Shown here: piece by piece, positions 53,737 through 62,680 of the stretch
Layout of the letters: every line of letters starts with the position of its first letter
Position numbering within the stretch: position 1 is the first letter of the stretch
Assembly: GCF_001544615.1 (NCBI RefSeq)
Contig: NZ_FCNV02000008.1
Location: 186,001-250,000, forward strand
Reading direction: 5' to 3'
DNA: 64,000 bases
From: Caballeronia concitans
GTDB taxonomy: Bacteria > Pseudomonadota > Gammaproteobacteria > Burkholderiales > Burkholderiaceae
The notes under the pieces: generated by a model
Seen by the model: the letters and a program-made list of their open reading frames with translations, nothing else
What the model was told of the DNA's origin: nothing
Database searches by the model: none
Translations under genes and position numbers: made by a program

Positions 53737-56700
53737 ATGTCAAGCACCACGAAGTCAACCTTCACTACAGCCGGGCGAACGCTGCGCGACGTCGTCCATG
53801 CGCGGCGCACGCGGCGCATCACAATCGGGCTCATCGTTGCATTGCTGATCATCGGCGCGCTCGGTTTTTTCGTCGCGCCGCCGATCATTCGTCACGTTGC
53901 CGAAACGCAGCTCGCTCAACAGCTCGACCGGCCGGTGACCATCCGCCGCATCACGCTCAATCCGTACACGCTGCGCTTCGAAGCCGACGACGTGCATATC
54001 GGCGAATCGGCGGCGAACGTGGCGAAAACGCCGGGCGGCGCGGAAAATTTCGTCGATGTCTCGCGGCTCGTCGTGCGCACGTCGTGGGCGTCGCTTTTCA
54101 GGCTCGCGCCCGTTGTCGATGAACTGAAGATCGACTCGCCGCGCGTCAGAATCGCGCGTTACGACGCCGAGCATTTCAATTTCTCCGATCTGATCGCGAA
54201 GTTCTCGAAGCCGTCGCCCACGCCGTCGAACGGCCCGGCGCGCTTTTCCGTGTCGAATATCCGGCTGGAGAACGGGCGTATCGAGTTCGACGACAGGCTG
54301 ACGAACGCGAAGCATGTGATCGATCGTTTCGCGCTCGGCATCCCGTTCATTGCAACGTTGCCTTCCGCGACGGATATCTTCGTGACGCCGCTTCTGCAGG
54401 CGCGCATCGACGGCTCGCCGCTCGTGATCAAGGGCCGCACGAAGCCGTTCGCGACTTCCCGCGAATCGGAAATCGCGCTCACGCTCGACGGTCTCGACAT
54501 GCCGCAGGTGGCGTCGTATGCGCCGGCGTCGGTGCCGGTGATCGTGAAGGGCGGACGGCTTTCGACCGACCTCAACGTGCGATTCGCGTTTGCCGGCGAC
54601 GTGCCGACGATCCGCATCGACGGAACCGCGAATCTCGCCGATGCCGCCGTGACGGATCGCGCCAACGCGCCGCTCGTCGCGGCCCGCGCGCTGCACGTGA
54701 AGATCGCGGACATGGAGCCGTTGCGAAACGTGTATCGCTTCGATGAGATCGCGCTGTCCGCGCCGGACGTGCATCTGGCGCGCGACGCGTCGGGGGCGCT
54801 GAACGTGAGCAAGCTCGCGCCGCCTTCGAAGCCCGAGGACAAGAAGCCCGCCGACACCAAAGACACGACGCCGCCGTTCGATCTTGCCATCCGTCATCTT
54901 TCCATCGACGGCGGCAAGATCACGCTCGACGACCGTTTGCTGAAACAGCCGGTGCAGGGCGCGCTGACCGGCATCGCGGTGACGCTCGACGGCTTTTCGA
55001 CGCTTTCGAAAACGCCCGCGCGCTACACGCTGAAGACCGCGTTCGACAAGGGCGGCGCGCTCGATGCCTCCGGCAACGTGACGCTCGCCGCCAAAACCGC
55101 CGACGCGAAGCTCGCGCTCGATGCGTTCGCGCTCTCGCCGCTGCAGCCGTATATCGCGAATGCGGTGGCGGCGCGCGTCGCGGGCGGCACGCTCGGCGCG
55201 AATCTGCCGATGTCGGTGGACTGGTCGAAGCCGGACGCGGCCATCAAGGTCGGCGCGGGCGACGTGAAGCTCGATTCGCTCACGCTCGTGCCGGCGAACG
55301 TCACGGGCGCCGCGCCCATCAAGCTCGGCTCGGCGGTCGCGAAGATCAGTCAAGTGGATGTCGCCGCGCGCACCGCCGCGCTCGACAGCGTGCAGGTGAA
55401 CGGCCTTTCGCTCGACGCGACGCGCCGCAAGGACGGCAGCATTGATCTCGCCGCGCTCGCCGGTCCGCACGAAGCCGCGCCGGAGGCCAGCGCCACGCGC
55501 AAGATCCAGAAGGCGCAGGCGGCGGGTCCCGCATGGCGCTACCGGATCGGCGAGATTTCGCTGGACAACGCATCGGCGAATATCGTTGATGAGACGCCCG
55601 CGCGGCCGGTGAAGCTGCATGTCGCGCCGATATCGGTCAAGGTCGCGCAGTTCAGCGACGACCTCTCGAAGCCGCTCGCCGTCGACGGCAAGCTCACGCT
55701 GAACGGCAAGGGCGCGCTCGGCGTGACGGGCAACGTCACGGTCAGCCCGCTCAAGCTCGCGCTGCACGTGAAAGGCGATCAGGTCGATGCGTCCGCGTTC
55801 GAGCCGTATTTCGGCGACAAGCTCAACGTCGCGGTGACGGGCGCGTACCTGAACGCGAACGGCGACGTGGCGATGTCGGGTAGCGGCAAGACGCTCGCGG
55901 CATCGTACAAGGGCGACGTGTCGCTCACGGACGTGCGCATGCTCGACAAGGCGACCTCCGACCGCTTCGCCGGCTGGAAGCTGCTCGGTCTTTCGAACGT
56001 GAAGGCGTCGTACGGCGAGCGCGGCACGGACGTCGAAGCGGCGCGCATCACGTTCGCGAATTTCTACGGCCGCGTGCTGCTGGATTCGCAGGGCAAGCTC
56101 AACCTGAAGAACGTCGTGGTGAGCGACAATGGCCAGGCGCAGTCGGTGACGCAGCCGGCTTCGGCGTCGGCCTCCGCGCCGGTCGCGGCGAGCGCGCCGC
56201 AAAGCACCACGAAGTCGGGGCCGCCCGTGAACATGCGCTTCGGGCAGCTCGTGCTGCAGAACGGCCGCGTCACGTATAGCGACAACTTCATCAAGCCGAA
56301 CTACACGGCGAATCTGGTCGCCATCAACGGGACGATCGGCGCGTTCGGCACGCATTCGACGACGTCCGCGCCGGTCGATGTCACCGCCAAGCTCGCGGCG
56401 AACGGGCCGGTGTCGATCAAGGGGCAGGTGAATCCGCTGATCGAAAAGCCGGCGCTCGATCTGACCGCGAGCGCGCACGGTGTCGAACTGACGAATCTCA
56501 CGCCGTATTCCGCGAAGTACGCGGGCTATCCGATCACGAAGGGCAAGCTCAACGTCGATCTGCACTACATGCTCGCCGACGACAAGCTCACCGCGAACAA
56601 TCACCTGTTCATCGATCAGTTGACGTTCGGCGATCACATCGACAATCCAAGCGCGACGAAGCTGCCCGTGCGGCTCGCGGTATCGCTGCTCAAGAATTCG

Positions 56701-57414
56701 CGCGGCGAGATCGACGTGAACATTCCGATTTCCGGATCGCTGTCGAATCCGGAGTTCTCGATCGGCGGGCTCGTGTGGCAGGCCATCCTGAATCTGGTGC
56801 AGAAGGCCGTGACCGCGCCGTTCACGCTGCTCGCGCACGCGTTCGGCGGCGACGGCGCGGAGTTGAACTACGTCGAATTCGATGCAGGCTCGGCCACGCT
56901 CGGCGATACCGCGCAGAAGAAGCTCGACACCATCGCGAAGGCGCTGGCGGACAAGCCGTCGATCAGGCTGGAGGTGACGGGCCGCGTCGATCCGAAGGTG
57001 GACGAGCCCGGCTTGCGCAGCGCGTGGGTGGACGCGCAGGTGAAGCGCGCGAAGGTGCGTGATATGTCGGGGAATGGCGAGGCCGTCGACTGGTCGGCGG
57101 TGAAAGTGTCGGGCGACGACTACGACAAGTATCTGACGAAGGTGTACAAGTCGGCGGACTTCAAGAAGCCGCGCAACATGATCGGTTTGACGAAGAGCTT
57201 GCCCGATGCCGACATGAAAGCCGCGCTGATGCAAAACGCCCCGGTCGATGACGCATCGTTGCGCGATCTGGCGCAGCGTCGTGCGCAGGCGGTGCAGGAG
57301 TACTTCGACGGGAAGATCGACAGCAGCCGGATTTTTGTCGTCGCGCCGAAGCTGGATACGACGGGCATCGACGACAAGGGCGCGGGGAGTCGGGTGGAAC
57401 TGGGGCTGAAGTGA
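53737..57414 (+). CDS. DUF748 / AsmA-like envelope protein
   Basis: The 1225-residue protein has one N-terminal membrane anchor (ITIGLIVALLIIGALGFFVA, about residues 29-48) and a very long periplasmic part. DUF748 modules are recognised by RPVTIRRITLNPYTLRFEADDVHIGE near the start, and by repeats of DLAIRHLSIDGGKITLDDRL and NMRFGQLVLQNGRVTYSDNF. This is the AsmA/TamB-like fold of long beta-rich envelope bridges, thought to assist lipid or protein transfer to the outer membrane. The C-terminus (LNYVEFDAGSATLGDTAQKKLDTIAKAL) looks like an OmpA-type peptidoglycan-binding segment. Two Ala/Ser/Pro-rich linkers near residues 370 and 810 separate the modules. Confidence 0.88.
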   Translation: MSSTTKSTFTTAGRTLRDVVHARRTRRITIGLIVALLIIGALGFFVAPPIIRHVAETQLAQQLDRPVTIRRITLNPYTLRFEADDVHIGESAANVAKTPGGAENFVDVSRLVVRTSWASLFRLAPVVDELKIDSPRVRIARYDAEHFNFSDLIAKFSKPSPTPSNGPARFSVSNIRLENGRIEFDDRLTNAKHVIDRFALGIPFIATLPSATDIFVTPLLQARIDGSPLVIKGRTKPFATSRESEIALTLDGLDMPQVASYAPASVPVIVKGGRLSTDLNVRFAFAGDVPTIRIDGTANLADAAVTDRANAPLVAARALHVKIADMEPLRNVYRFDEIALSAPDVHLARDASGALNVSKLAPPSKPEDKKPADTKDTTPPFDLAIRHLSIDGGKITLDDRLLKQPVQGALTGIAVTLDGFSTLSKTPARYTLKTAFDKGGALDASGNVTLAAKTADAKLALDAFALSPLQPYIANAVAARVAGGTLGANLPMSVDWSKPDAAIKVGAGDVKLDSLTLVPANVTGAAPIKLGSAVAKISQVDVAARTAALDSVQVNGLSLDATRRKDGSIDLAALAGPHEAAPEASATRKIQKAQAAGPAWRYRIGEISLDNASANIVDETPARPVKLHVAPISVKVAQFSDDLSKPLAVDGKLTLNGKGALGVTGNVTVSPLKLALHVKGDQVDASAFEPYFGDKLNVAVTGAYLNANGDVAMSGSGKTLAASYKGDVSLTDVRMLDKATSDRFAGWKLLGLSNVKASYGERGTDVEAARITFANFYGRVLLDSQGKLNLKNVVVSDNGQAQSVTQPASASASAPVAASAPQSTTKSGPPVNMRFGQLVLQNGRVTYSDNFIKPNYTANLVAINGTIGAFGTHSTTSAPVDVTAKLAANGPVSIKGQVNPLIEKPALDLTASAHGVELTNLTPYSAKYAGYPITKGKLNVDLHYMLADDKLTANNHLFIDQLTFGDHIDNPSATKLPVRLAVSLLKNSRGEIDVNIPISGSLSNPEFSIGGLVWQAILNLVQKAVTAPFTLLAHAFGGDGAELNYVEFDAGSATLGDTAQKKLDTIAKALADKPSIRLEVTGRVDPKVDEPGLRSAWVDAQVKRAKVRDMSGNGEAVDWSAVKVSGDDYDKYLTKVYKSADFKKPRNMIGLTKSLPDADMKAALMQNAPVDDASLRDLAQRRAQAVQEYFDGKIDSSRIFVVAPKLDTTGIDDKGAGSRVELGLK

Positions 57415-57507
57415 GCACCGTTAGCCAAACGGACGATCTGGATGAAGAAAGGAATGCAAACTAATATCGGCGACACCGGGAACGAAGAAGAGAACGGGAG
57501 TCAGCCG

Positions 57508-57945
57508 ATGGGAACGCCTTATGAGAAGGACGTCGTGGCGTGGGCCGAAGAACAGGCCGCGCTGCTGCGTGCGGGGAAATTTGCGTCCATCGATATCGAG
57601 CATATCGCTGAGGAAATCGAGGACGTGGGGAAAACCGAATCACGCGAGTTGCGAAGCAGATTGGCAGTGCTGCTCGCGCATTTGCTCAAATGGCAATGTC
57701 AGCCGGAGCGGCGAAGCAGGAGCTGGACGAGCACGATCCGCACGCAGCGAAGGGAAGCGCTGTTCGTGTTGAAAGAAGCGCCGAGCTTGCGGCGGCGCTT
57801 CGATGATGTCCAGTGGCTCGATCTGGTCTGGTCGAAAGCGCGAGCGCAAGCCGAAGCGGAGACGGGCATCGACTTCGATACGTTTCCAGAGAGTTGTCCC
57901 TGGCCGATGGCGACGGTGCTTGAAGAGGAATTCTTGCCCGACTAG
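57508..57945 (+). CDS. DUF29 family protein
   Basis: The 145-residue protein matches DUF29 in length and sequence: MGTPYEKDVVAWAEEQAALLRAGKFASIDIEHIAEEIEDVGKTESRELRSRLAVLLAHLLKWQ is the family's conserved N-terminal half, and FPESCPWPMATVLEEEFLP its usual end. The start at 57508 was chosen because GGGAG lies before it and family members begin at this Met; an open frame from 57442 would add 22 residues without similarity. The function is unknown; the family is widespread in cyanobacteria and proteobacteria and often mobile. It is convergent with the DHA2 exporter gene, three bases apart. Confidence 0.87.
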   Translation: MGTPYEKDVVAWAEEQAALLRAGKFASIDIEHIAEEIEDVGKTESRELRSRLAVLLAHLLKWQCQPERRSRSWTSTIRTQRREALFVLKEAPSLRRRFDDVQWLDLVWSKARAQAEAETGIDFDTFPESCPWPMATVLEEEFLPD

Positions 57946-57948
57946 CAC

Positions 57949-59520
57949 TCAATGCGCCCCCGCCGCCGCCCCGCCTCCACCGCCTTTCGCCACCTTGGTA
58001 ATCCAGATCAGCGGAATGATCAGGATGAAAATCACCGCCGAGATCAGAAAGATATCGTTCAGCCCCATCATCGCGGCTTGCGAGTTGACGGTGAAATTGA
58101 ACATGCCGCGCGCCTGGGCTTCGCTGATATCGAGCGTCGATTGCGACATCCCCAGCGACTGCAGGAACGCCGGGTTATAGATGTTCGCCTGCTCGGTGAG
58201 CCGCTCGTGATGCAGCGCGATGCGGTTATCCCACGCATTGCCCGCGAGCGACGTCCCTACCGCGCCGCAAAACACGCGCGCGAAGTTCGATAATCCCGCC
58301 GCCGCCGGAATTTTCGATGGCGGCAAGCCCGACAGCACGATCGCCGTGAGCGGCACGAAGAACATCGCCATCGGGATGCCTTGCAGCAACGTCGGCAGCA
58401 CGAGATGGAAGGTGTCGATCTCGATCACATACTTCGAGCGCAGCCAGAACACGAACGCGAAGCCGACGAACGCCATCGTCGCGATCACGCGGGCGTCGCT
58501 GCGCGGCAGCACCTTGCCCATCACCGGCGCGAGGATCACCGCGAACACGCCGAGCGGCGCGGTGACGAGACCGGCATCGACGGAACGGTAGTTGAGATAC
58601 TGCTGCATCCATTGCGGCAGAAGCACGAGATTGCCGAAGAACACGCCATACGCGACCGATATCGCCACCGTGCCGCCGAAGAAATTGCGCCCGGCGAAGA
58701 GCTTCAGATCGACGACGGGATTCGCCTCCGTCAGCTCCCACGCGACGAAAAACGCGAACGCGATGGCCGCGATGACCCCGAGCACGACGATCACCGGCGA
58801 CGAGAACCAGTCGAGGTCCCGTCCCTTGTCAAGCATGATCTGCAGCGACGCGACCCACGTGACGAGCAGCCCGAGGCCGATCACGTCGATGGGCGCCTTG
58901 CGCGTCGGCGATTCGCGATCGCGGTAGATGATCCACGTCACGCCCGCCGCGAAAATGCCGACCGGAATGTTGATGTAGAAGATCCACGACCACGAATAGC
59001 TGTCGGTGATCCAGCCGCCGAGCGCGGGGCCGGCGATCGGGCCGACCGTCGCGGTCATCGCCCAGAGCGCGAGCGCCATCGACGATTTCTCCTTCGGATA
59101 TGAGCCGAGCAGAATCGCCTGCGAAAGCGGAATGAGCGGCCCGGCGACCGCGCCCTGCAGCACGCGCGCCACCAGCAGCACCGGCAGATTCGGCGCGAGC
59201 CCGCACAGCCACGACGACAGCACGAACATCAGGATCGCGCCGACGAACAGCCGGATCTGCCCGAGCCGCTGCGTGAGCCAGCCTGTGAGCGGAATCGAAA
59301 CCGCGTTCGATGCCGCGAACACGGTGATGACCCACGTGCCTTCGTTGACGGACACGCCGAGATTGCCGGAGATCGTCGGAATCGCGACGTTCGCGATCGA
59401 CGAATCCAGCACGTTCATGAAGGTCGCGAGCGCCACGGCGAACGTGGCGAGGACGAGTTGCGCGCCTTGAAGCGGCGGCGCGGCGGGCGGCGCGGCGTTG
59501 GCTGACGGCGGCGTGCTCAT
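57949..59520 (-). CDS. DHA2-family (EmrB/QacA) multidrug MFS transporter
   Basis: The 523-residue product (start MSTPPSAN at 59520) has 14 predicted membrane helices and belongs to the DHA2 drug:H+ antiporter branch. Marks are MNVLDSSIANVAIPTISGNLGVS in helix 1, GWLTQRLGQIRLFVGA in loop 2-3, and GPALGGWITDSYSWSWIFYINIPVGI (motif C and following). It resembles EmrB but no EmrA-like membrane fusion protein gene lies beside it, so it may work alone or with a partner elsewhere. It is expressed away from the amino-acid binding protein gene that precedes it on the same strand, 153 bases upstream. Confidence 0.92.
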   Translation of the reverse strand: MSTPPSANAAPPAAPPLQGAQLVLATFAVALATFMNVLDSSIANVAIPTISGNLGVSVNEGTWVITVFAASNAVSIPLTGWLTQRLGQIRLFVGAILMFVLSSWLCGLAPNLPVLLVARVLQGAVAGPLIPLSQAILLGSYPKEKSSMALALWAMTATVGPIAGPALGGWITDSYSWSWIFYINIPVGIFAAGVTWIIYRDRESPTRKAPIDVIGLGLLVTWVASLQIMLDKGRDLDWFSSPVIVVLGVIAAIAFAFFVAWELTEANPVVDLKLFAGRNFFGGTVAISVAYGVFFGNLVLLPQWMQQYLNYRSVDAGLVTAPLGVFAVILAPVMGKVLPRSDARVIATMAFVGFAFVFWLRSKYVIEIDTFHLVLPTLLQGIPMAMFFVPLTAIVLSGLPPSKIPAAAGLSNFARVFCGAVGTSLAGNAWDNRIALHHERLTEQANIYNPAFLQSLGMSQSTLDISEAQARGMFNFTVNSQAAMMGLNDIFLISAVIFILIIPLIWITKVAKGGGGGAAAGAH

Positions 59521-59673
59521 GCGTTTCCAATGAAAGCGCCGCGACATTCGGGCCGCGGCGGGTTGGTCGATCCGCAAGTGTGCCTGTTGTCAGCGAATGT
59601 TGCTGGCCAGGCGGACGATGCCTCCAGCTATGACGCGTCGCACGCGCGGCGCCGCCACCGCGCATGCGTTGGC

Positions 59674-60456
59674 TTACTTCGCCGAAATATCGATATTGCC
59701 CAGATACTTCTTCGCGTACTTGTCGATGGTCCCGTCCGCCTTGACCTTGGCGATTGCCGCGTTCAGCTTGGTCTTGAGCGCATCGTCGCCCTTGCGGATG
59801 CCGTACGCAATGCCGCTGCCGAGAATCTTGTCGTCCCGCACCGGCGCGCCGACGAACGCGAAGCCCTGGCCGTCCGGCTTCGAGAGAAAGCCGCTTTGTC
59901 CGGCGGGCGCGAGCACGAGCGTCGCATCGAGGCGCCCGGATTTCAGGTCCGTATAGACCTGGTTCTGGTCCTGATACGGCACGACCTTCACGCCTTCGTT
60001 CTCCCAGTGCGCCTTGGCGAACGTCTCCTGAATCGAGCCTTGCAGCACGCCCACGCTCTTGCCTTTCAGCGATGCCGCCGTCGGCTCGATGCCGCTGCCC
60101 GCCTTGGCGATCAGTTGCGTCGGCACGCGATACACGACCGTCGTGAAATCGATCGCCTGGCGGCGCTGTTCGGTGGCGTTCATCGCGGAGTTGATCGCGT
60201 CGAACTTGCGGCCCTGCAGCGCGGGAATGAGGCCGTCGAACGAGGTCTCGACCCACTTGCACTGCATCTTCGCGGCGGCGCAGACCGCGTTGCCGACGTC
60301 GATGTCCAGCCCTTCCAGCTCACCCGTCGCCGACTTCGATTCGAACGGCGGATATTGCGCTTCAAGGCCGAAACGCAGCGTGTCGGCGGCATGCGCGATG
60401 CCGCTCGCGATGGAGCATGCGAAAACGAGCGCGGCCGCAATGTGGTTCTTCTTCAT
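59674..60456 (-). CDS. Lysine/arginine/ornithine-type ABC substrate-binding protein
   Basis: The 260-residue precursor has a signal peptide ending near IAHAADT and belongs to the family 3 extracellular solute-binding proteins for basic amino acids. Key segments are LRFGLEAQYPPFESKSATGELEGLDIDVGNAVC, CKWVETSFDGLIPALQGRKFDAINSAMNATEQRRQAIDFT and KGKSVGVLQGSIQETFA. Specificity for Lys/Arg/ornithine is suggested by similarity to ArgT/HisJ; other polar amino acids are possible. Permease and ATPase genes are not adjacent. It follows the aminotransferase gene by 24 bases on the same strand, so the two may be cotranscribed. Confidence 0.9.
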   Translation of the reverse strand: MKKNHIAAALVFACSIASGIAHAADTLRFGLEAQYPPFESKSATGELEGLDIDVGNAVCAAAKMQCKWVETSFDGLIPALQGRKFDAINSAMNATEQRRQAIDFTTVVYRVPTQLIAKAGSGIEPTAASLKGKSVGVLQGSIQETFAKAHWENEGVKVVPYQDQNQVYTDLKSGRLDATLVLAPAGQSGFLSKPDGQGFAFVGAPVRDDKILGSGIAYGIRKGDDALKTKLNAAIAKVKADGTIDKYAKKYLGNIDISAK

Positions 60457-60480
60457 CGTAATGGTCTCCGGGAAACAAGG

Positions 60481-61635
60481 CTAAATCAGGCAAAGGCGGC
60501 GCGCGCCTTCGATGAGCGTGTCGTCGTCCTTCGCGAAGGAAAGACGAATGAGGCGATTGTCGGTGCCGTCGGTATAAAACGCCGACAGCGGAATGGTTGC
60601 GACGCGCGCCTCGCGAATGAGCCGCAGCACGAAGTCGCTGTCGCGCTCGTCCGAGATGCCGCTGTAACGCGCCAGCATGAAGAAGCTGCCCGCGCTCGGC
60701 AATAGCTCGAAACGCGAACCTTCGAGCGCCTTCGCCAGCACGTCGCGCTTGTGCTGATAAAACGGCCCGAGATGCAGATAGCTCGATTCGTCCGCGAGCG
60801 CTTCGGCGAACGCCATCTGCATCGGCGTATCGGCGGAAAAAGTCATGAACTGGTGAACCTTGCGAAGCTCGGCGGTCAGCGCGGCGGGCGCGAGACAATA
60901 GCCGACGCGCCAGCCGGTCACGTGATACGACTTGCCGAACGACGACACGATCACGCTGCGTTCCGCCAGCTCCGGATAACGCGCCATGCCGTGATGCAGC
61001 GCGCCGTCGAATACGACGTGCTCGTACACTTCGTCCGAGAGCACCACGATCTTCGTGCCGCGCGTGAGCGCCGTGAGCCGCTCGATGTCCGTGGACGTGA
61101 ACGCGCTGCCTGTCGGATTGTGCGGCGTGTTGACGAGAATCATGCGCGTCTTCGGCGTGATGGCGGCCGCGACTTCGTCCCAGTCGATGCTGAAATCCGC
61201 AGCCGACAGCTTGATCGCGATCGGCGTCGCGCCCTGAAGCTGCACGATCGGCGCGTAGCTGTCGAACGACGGCTCGAAGTAGATCACCTCGTCGCCGGGG
61301 TGCACGAGCCCGCTGATCGTCGCGTACAGGCCTTCGCTCGCGCTCGCGACGACCGTCACTTCCGTGCCCGGATCGTACTGCGCGCCGTAGAGCTTCTGCG
61401 TTTTCAGCGCGATCGCCTCGCGCAGCGCGAAGACGCCTGCCATCGGCGAGTACTGGTTATGTCCTGCCTGCATGGCTCGCGTGACGGCTTCGACGAGCTT
61501 CGGATCGCAGGCGAAGTTCGGCGCGCCTTGCGACAGGTTGAGCGCACCGTGTTCATCGGCGAGCTGGCCGATGACGGTGAAAATGGTTGTGCCGACGTTC
61601 GGCAGTTTCGACTCGGGAATGCAGGCGCTTTGCAC
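60481..61635 (-). CDS. PLP-dependent aminotransferase, methionine aminotransferase type
   Basis: The 384-residue enzyme is a fold-type I class I/II aminotransferase close to YbdL-type methionine aminotransferase and kynurenine aminotransferases. Motifs are GALNLSQGAPNFACDP, NQYSPMAGVFALREAIA, VNTPHNPTGSAF, the Asp of VVLSDEVYEHVVFDG, the PLP Lys in SSFGKSYHVTGWRVGY, and the C-terminal Arg in NRLIRLSFAKDDD. It probably makes 2-keto-4-methylthiobutyrate and similar acids. It is divergent from the LysR gene at 61751, which may control it, and 24 bases ahead of the amino-acid binding protein gene. Confidence 0.9.
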   Translation of the reverse strand: MQSACIPESKLPNVGTTIFTVIGQLADEHGALNLSQGAPNFACDPKLVEAVTRAMQAGHNQYSPMAGVFALREAIALKTQKLYGAQYDPGTEVTVVASASEGLYATISGLVHPGDEVIYFEPSFDSYAPIVQLQGATPIAIKLSAADFSIDWDEVAAAITPKTRMILVNTPHNPTGSAFTSTDIERLTALTRGTKIVVLSDEVYEHVVFDGALHHGMARYPELAERSVIVSSFGKSYHVTGWRVGYCLAPAALTAELRKVHQFMTFSADTPMQMAFAEALADESSYLHLGPFYQHKRDVLAKALEGSRFELLPSAGSFFMLARYSGISDERDSDFVLRLIREARVATIPLSAFYTDGTDNRLIRLSFAKDDDTLIEGARRLCLI

Positions 61636-61750
61636 GACGGGTGACTCCAGATTGCGTTCCGGCGATTCAACCGCGGCAATAAAGCGCCGACAATCGAAAC
61701 TTTGTCATACTAGCCATGCTTGCCGATCATGGCTACTCGCCAAAAACCCG

Positions 61751-62680
61751 ATGAAACCGCTGCCTTCCCTCGACGTGCTCAAGACCTTTCTGGTGGTCGC
61801 CCAGAAGCTGAATTTCACGCGCGCCGCCGACGTGCTCAACGTCACGCAAGGCGCGGTCAGCCGGCAGATCTCGGGGCTGGAGGCGCATCTCGGCTACGCG
61901 CTGTTCGTGCGGCAGGCGCGCGGCCTCGCGCTCACGCAACACGGCGCGCTGCTCGTCGCGCCATTGCAGCAGGCTTTCGCGCAGATCGGCGACGCGCTCG
62001 CCAAGAGCGGCAGCCAGTCCGGCACGCTGCGCGTGAAATGCCCGACGTGCGCGATGCGCTGGGTCTTGCCGCGCGTGATCCGCCTGCAGAACGAGCGGCC
62101 GGAACTGGTGGTGGAAGTGACGGCGTCGGTGTCGCATGGCGTCGAGTTCAACGCCGAACATTTCGATGCCGCCATCGTGTTCGGCGTGCCGGGCGTCGCT
62201 TCGTCGATGAAAGGCGTGACCGTGCATCATCTCTTCGACGAAGTGCTCACGCCCGTGTGCGCGCCCGAACTCTGGAAGCCGCGCAGGAACGCGACGCCCA
62301 CGCCCGACGACCTCGCCGGCAAGACGCTGCTGCACCCCACGCGCGATCGCCGGGACTGGCTCTTGTGGCTCGGCGCGTATGGCTACGCCGGTTTGCCGTC
62401 CACGAAGGCGCAGCATTTCGATACGCTCGACCTCGCCATCTCATCCGCGATGCAGGGGCTTGGCGTGACCATCGGCGATGTTTCGCTGATCGAGGAAGAC
62501 TTGCGCGCGAAACGCGTGATCGCGCCGTTCCCGCTGCGCGTGCCGAGCGGCGCGGCCTACTGCCTCGTGTATCCGGAGCGGCCGGCGCCGTCGCCCGCCT
62601 TGCAGCAGTTCGCGGAATGGCTCGAAAGCGAAGCCGCGACGACGCGCGAGCGGCTGCACGCTACATCCCGTGCTTCGTGA
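61751..62680 (+). CDS. LysR-type regulator, GcvA-like
   Basis: The 309-residue product has the LysR winged helix at the N-terminus (SLDVLKTFLVVAQKLNFTRAADVLNVTQGAVSRQISGLEAHLGYALFVR) and an effector domain with VKCPTCAMRWVLPRVIRLQNERPELVVEV, the layout of GcvA/TrpI-type regulators. The start at 61751 is the Met next to the conserved helix. It diverges from the aminotransferase gene with 115 bases between, the usual place for its operator, so the aminotransferase/binding-protein pair is a probable target. Its last 20 bases overlap the end of the convergent branched-chain binding-protein gene. Confidence 0.92.
   Translation: MKPLPSLDVLKTFLVVAQKLNFTRAADVLNVTQGAVSRQISGLEAHLGYALFVRQARGLALTQHGALLVAPLQQAFAQIGDALAKSGSQSGTLRVKCPTCAMRWVLPRVIRLQNERPELVVEVTASVSHGVEFNAEHFDAAIVFGVPGVASSMKGVTVHHLFDEVLTPVCAPELWKPRRNATPTPDDLAGKTLLHPTRDRRDWLLWLGAYGYAGLPSTKAQHFDTLDLAISSAMQGLGVTIGDVSLIEEDLRAKRVIAPFPLRVPSGAAYCLVYPERPAPSPALQQFAEWLESEAATTRERLHATSRAS

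Noticed and set aside
53755-57234. 1159-codon open frame on the minus strand
   Set aside because: Antisense to the DUF748 gene; composition is Arg/His-rich and shows no motif.
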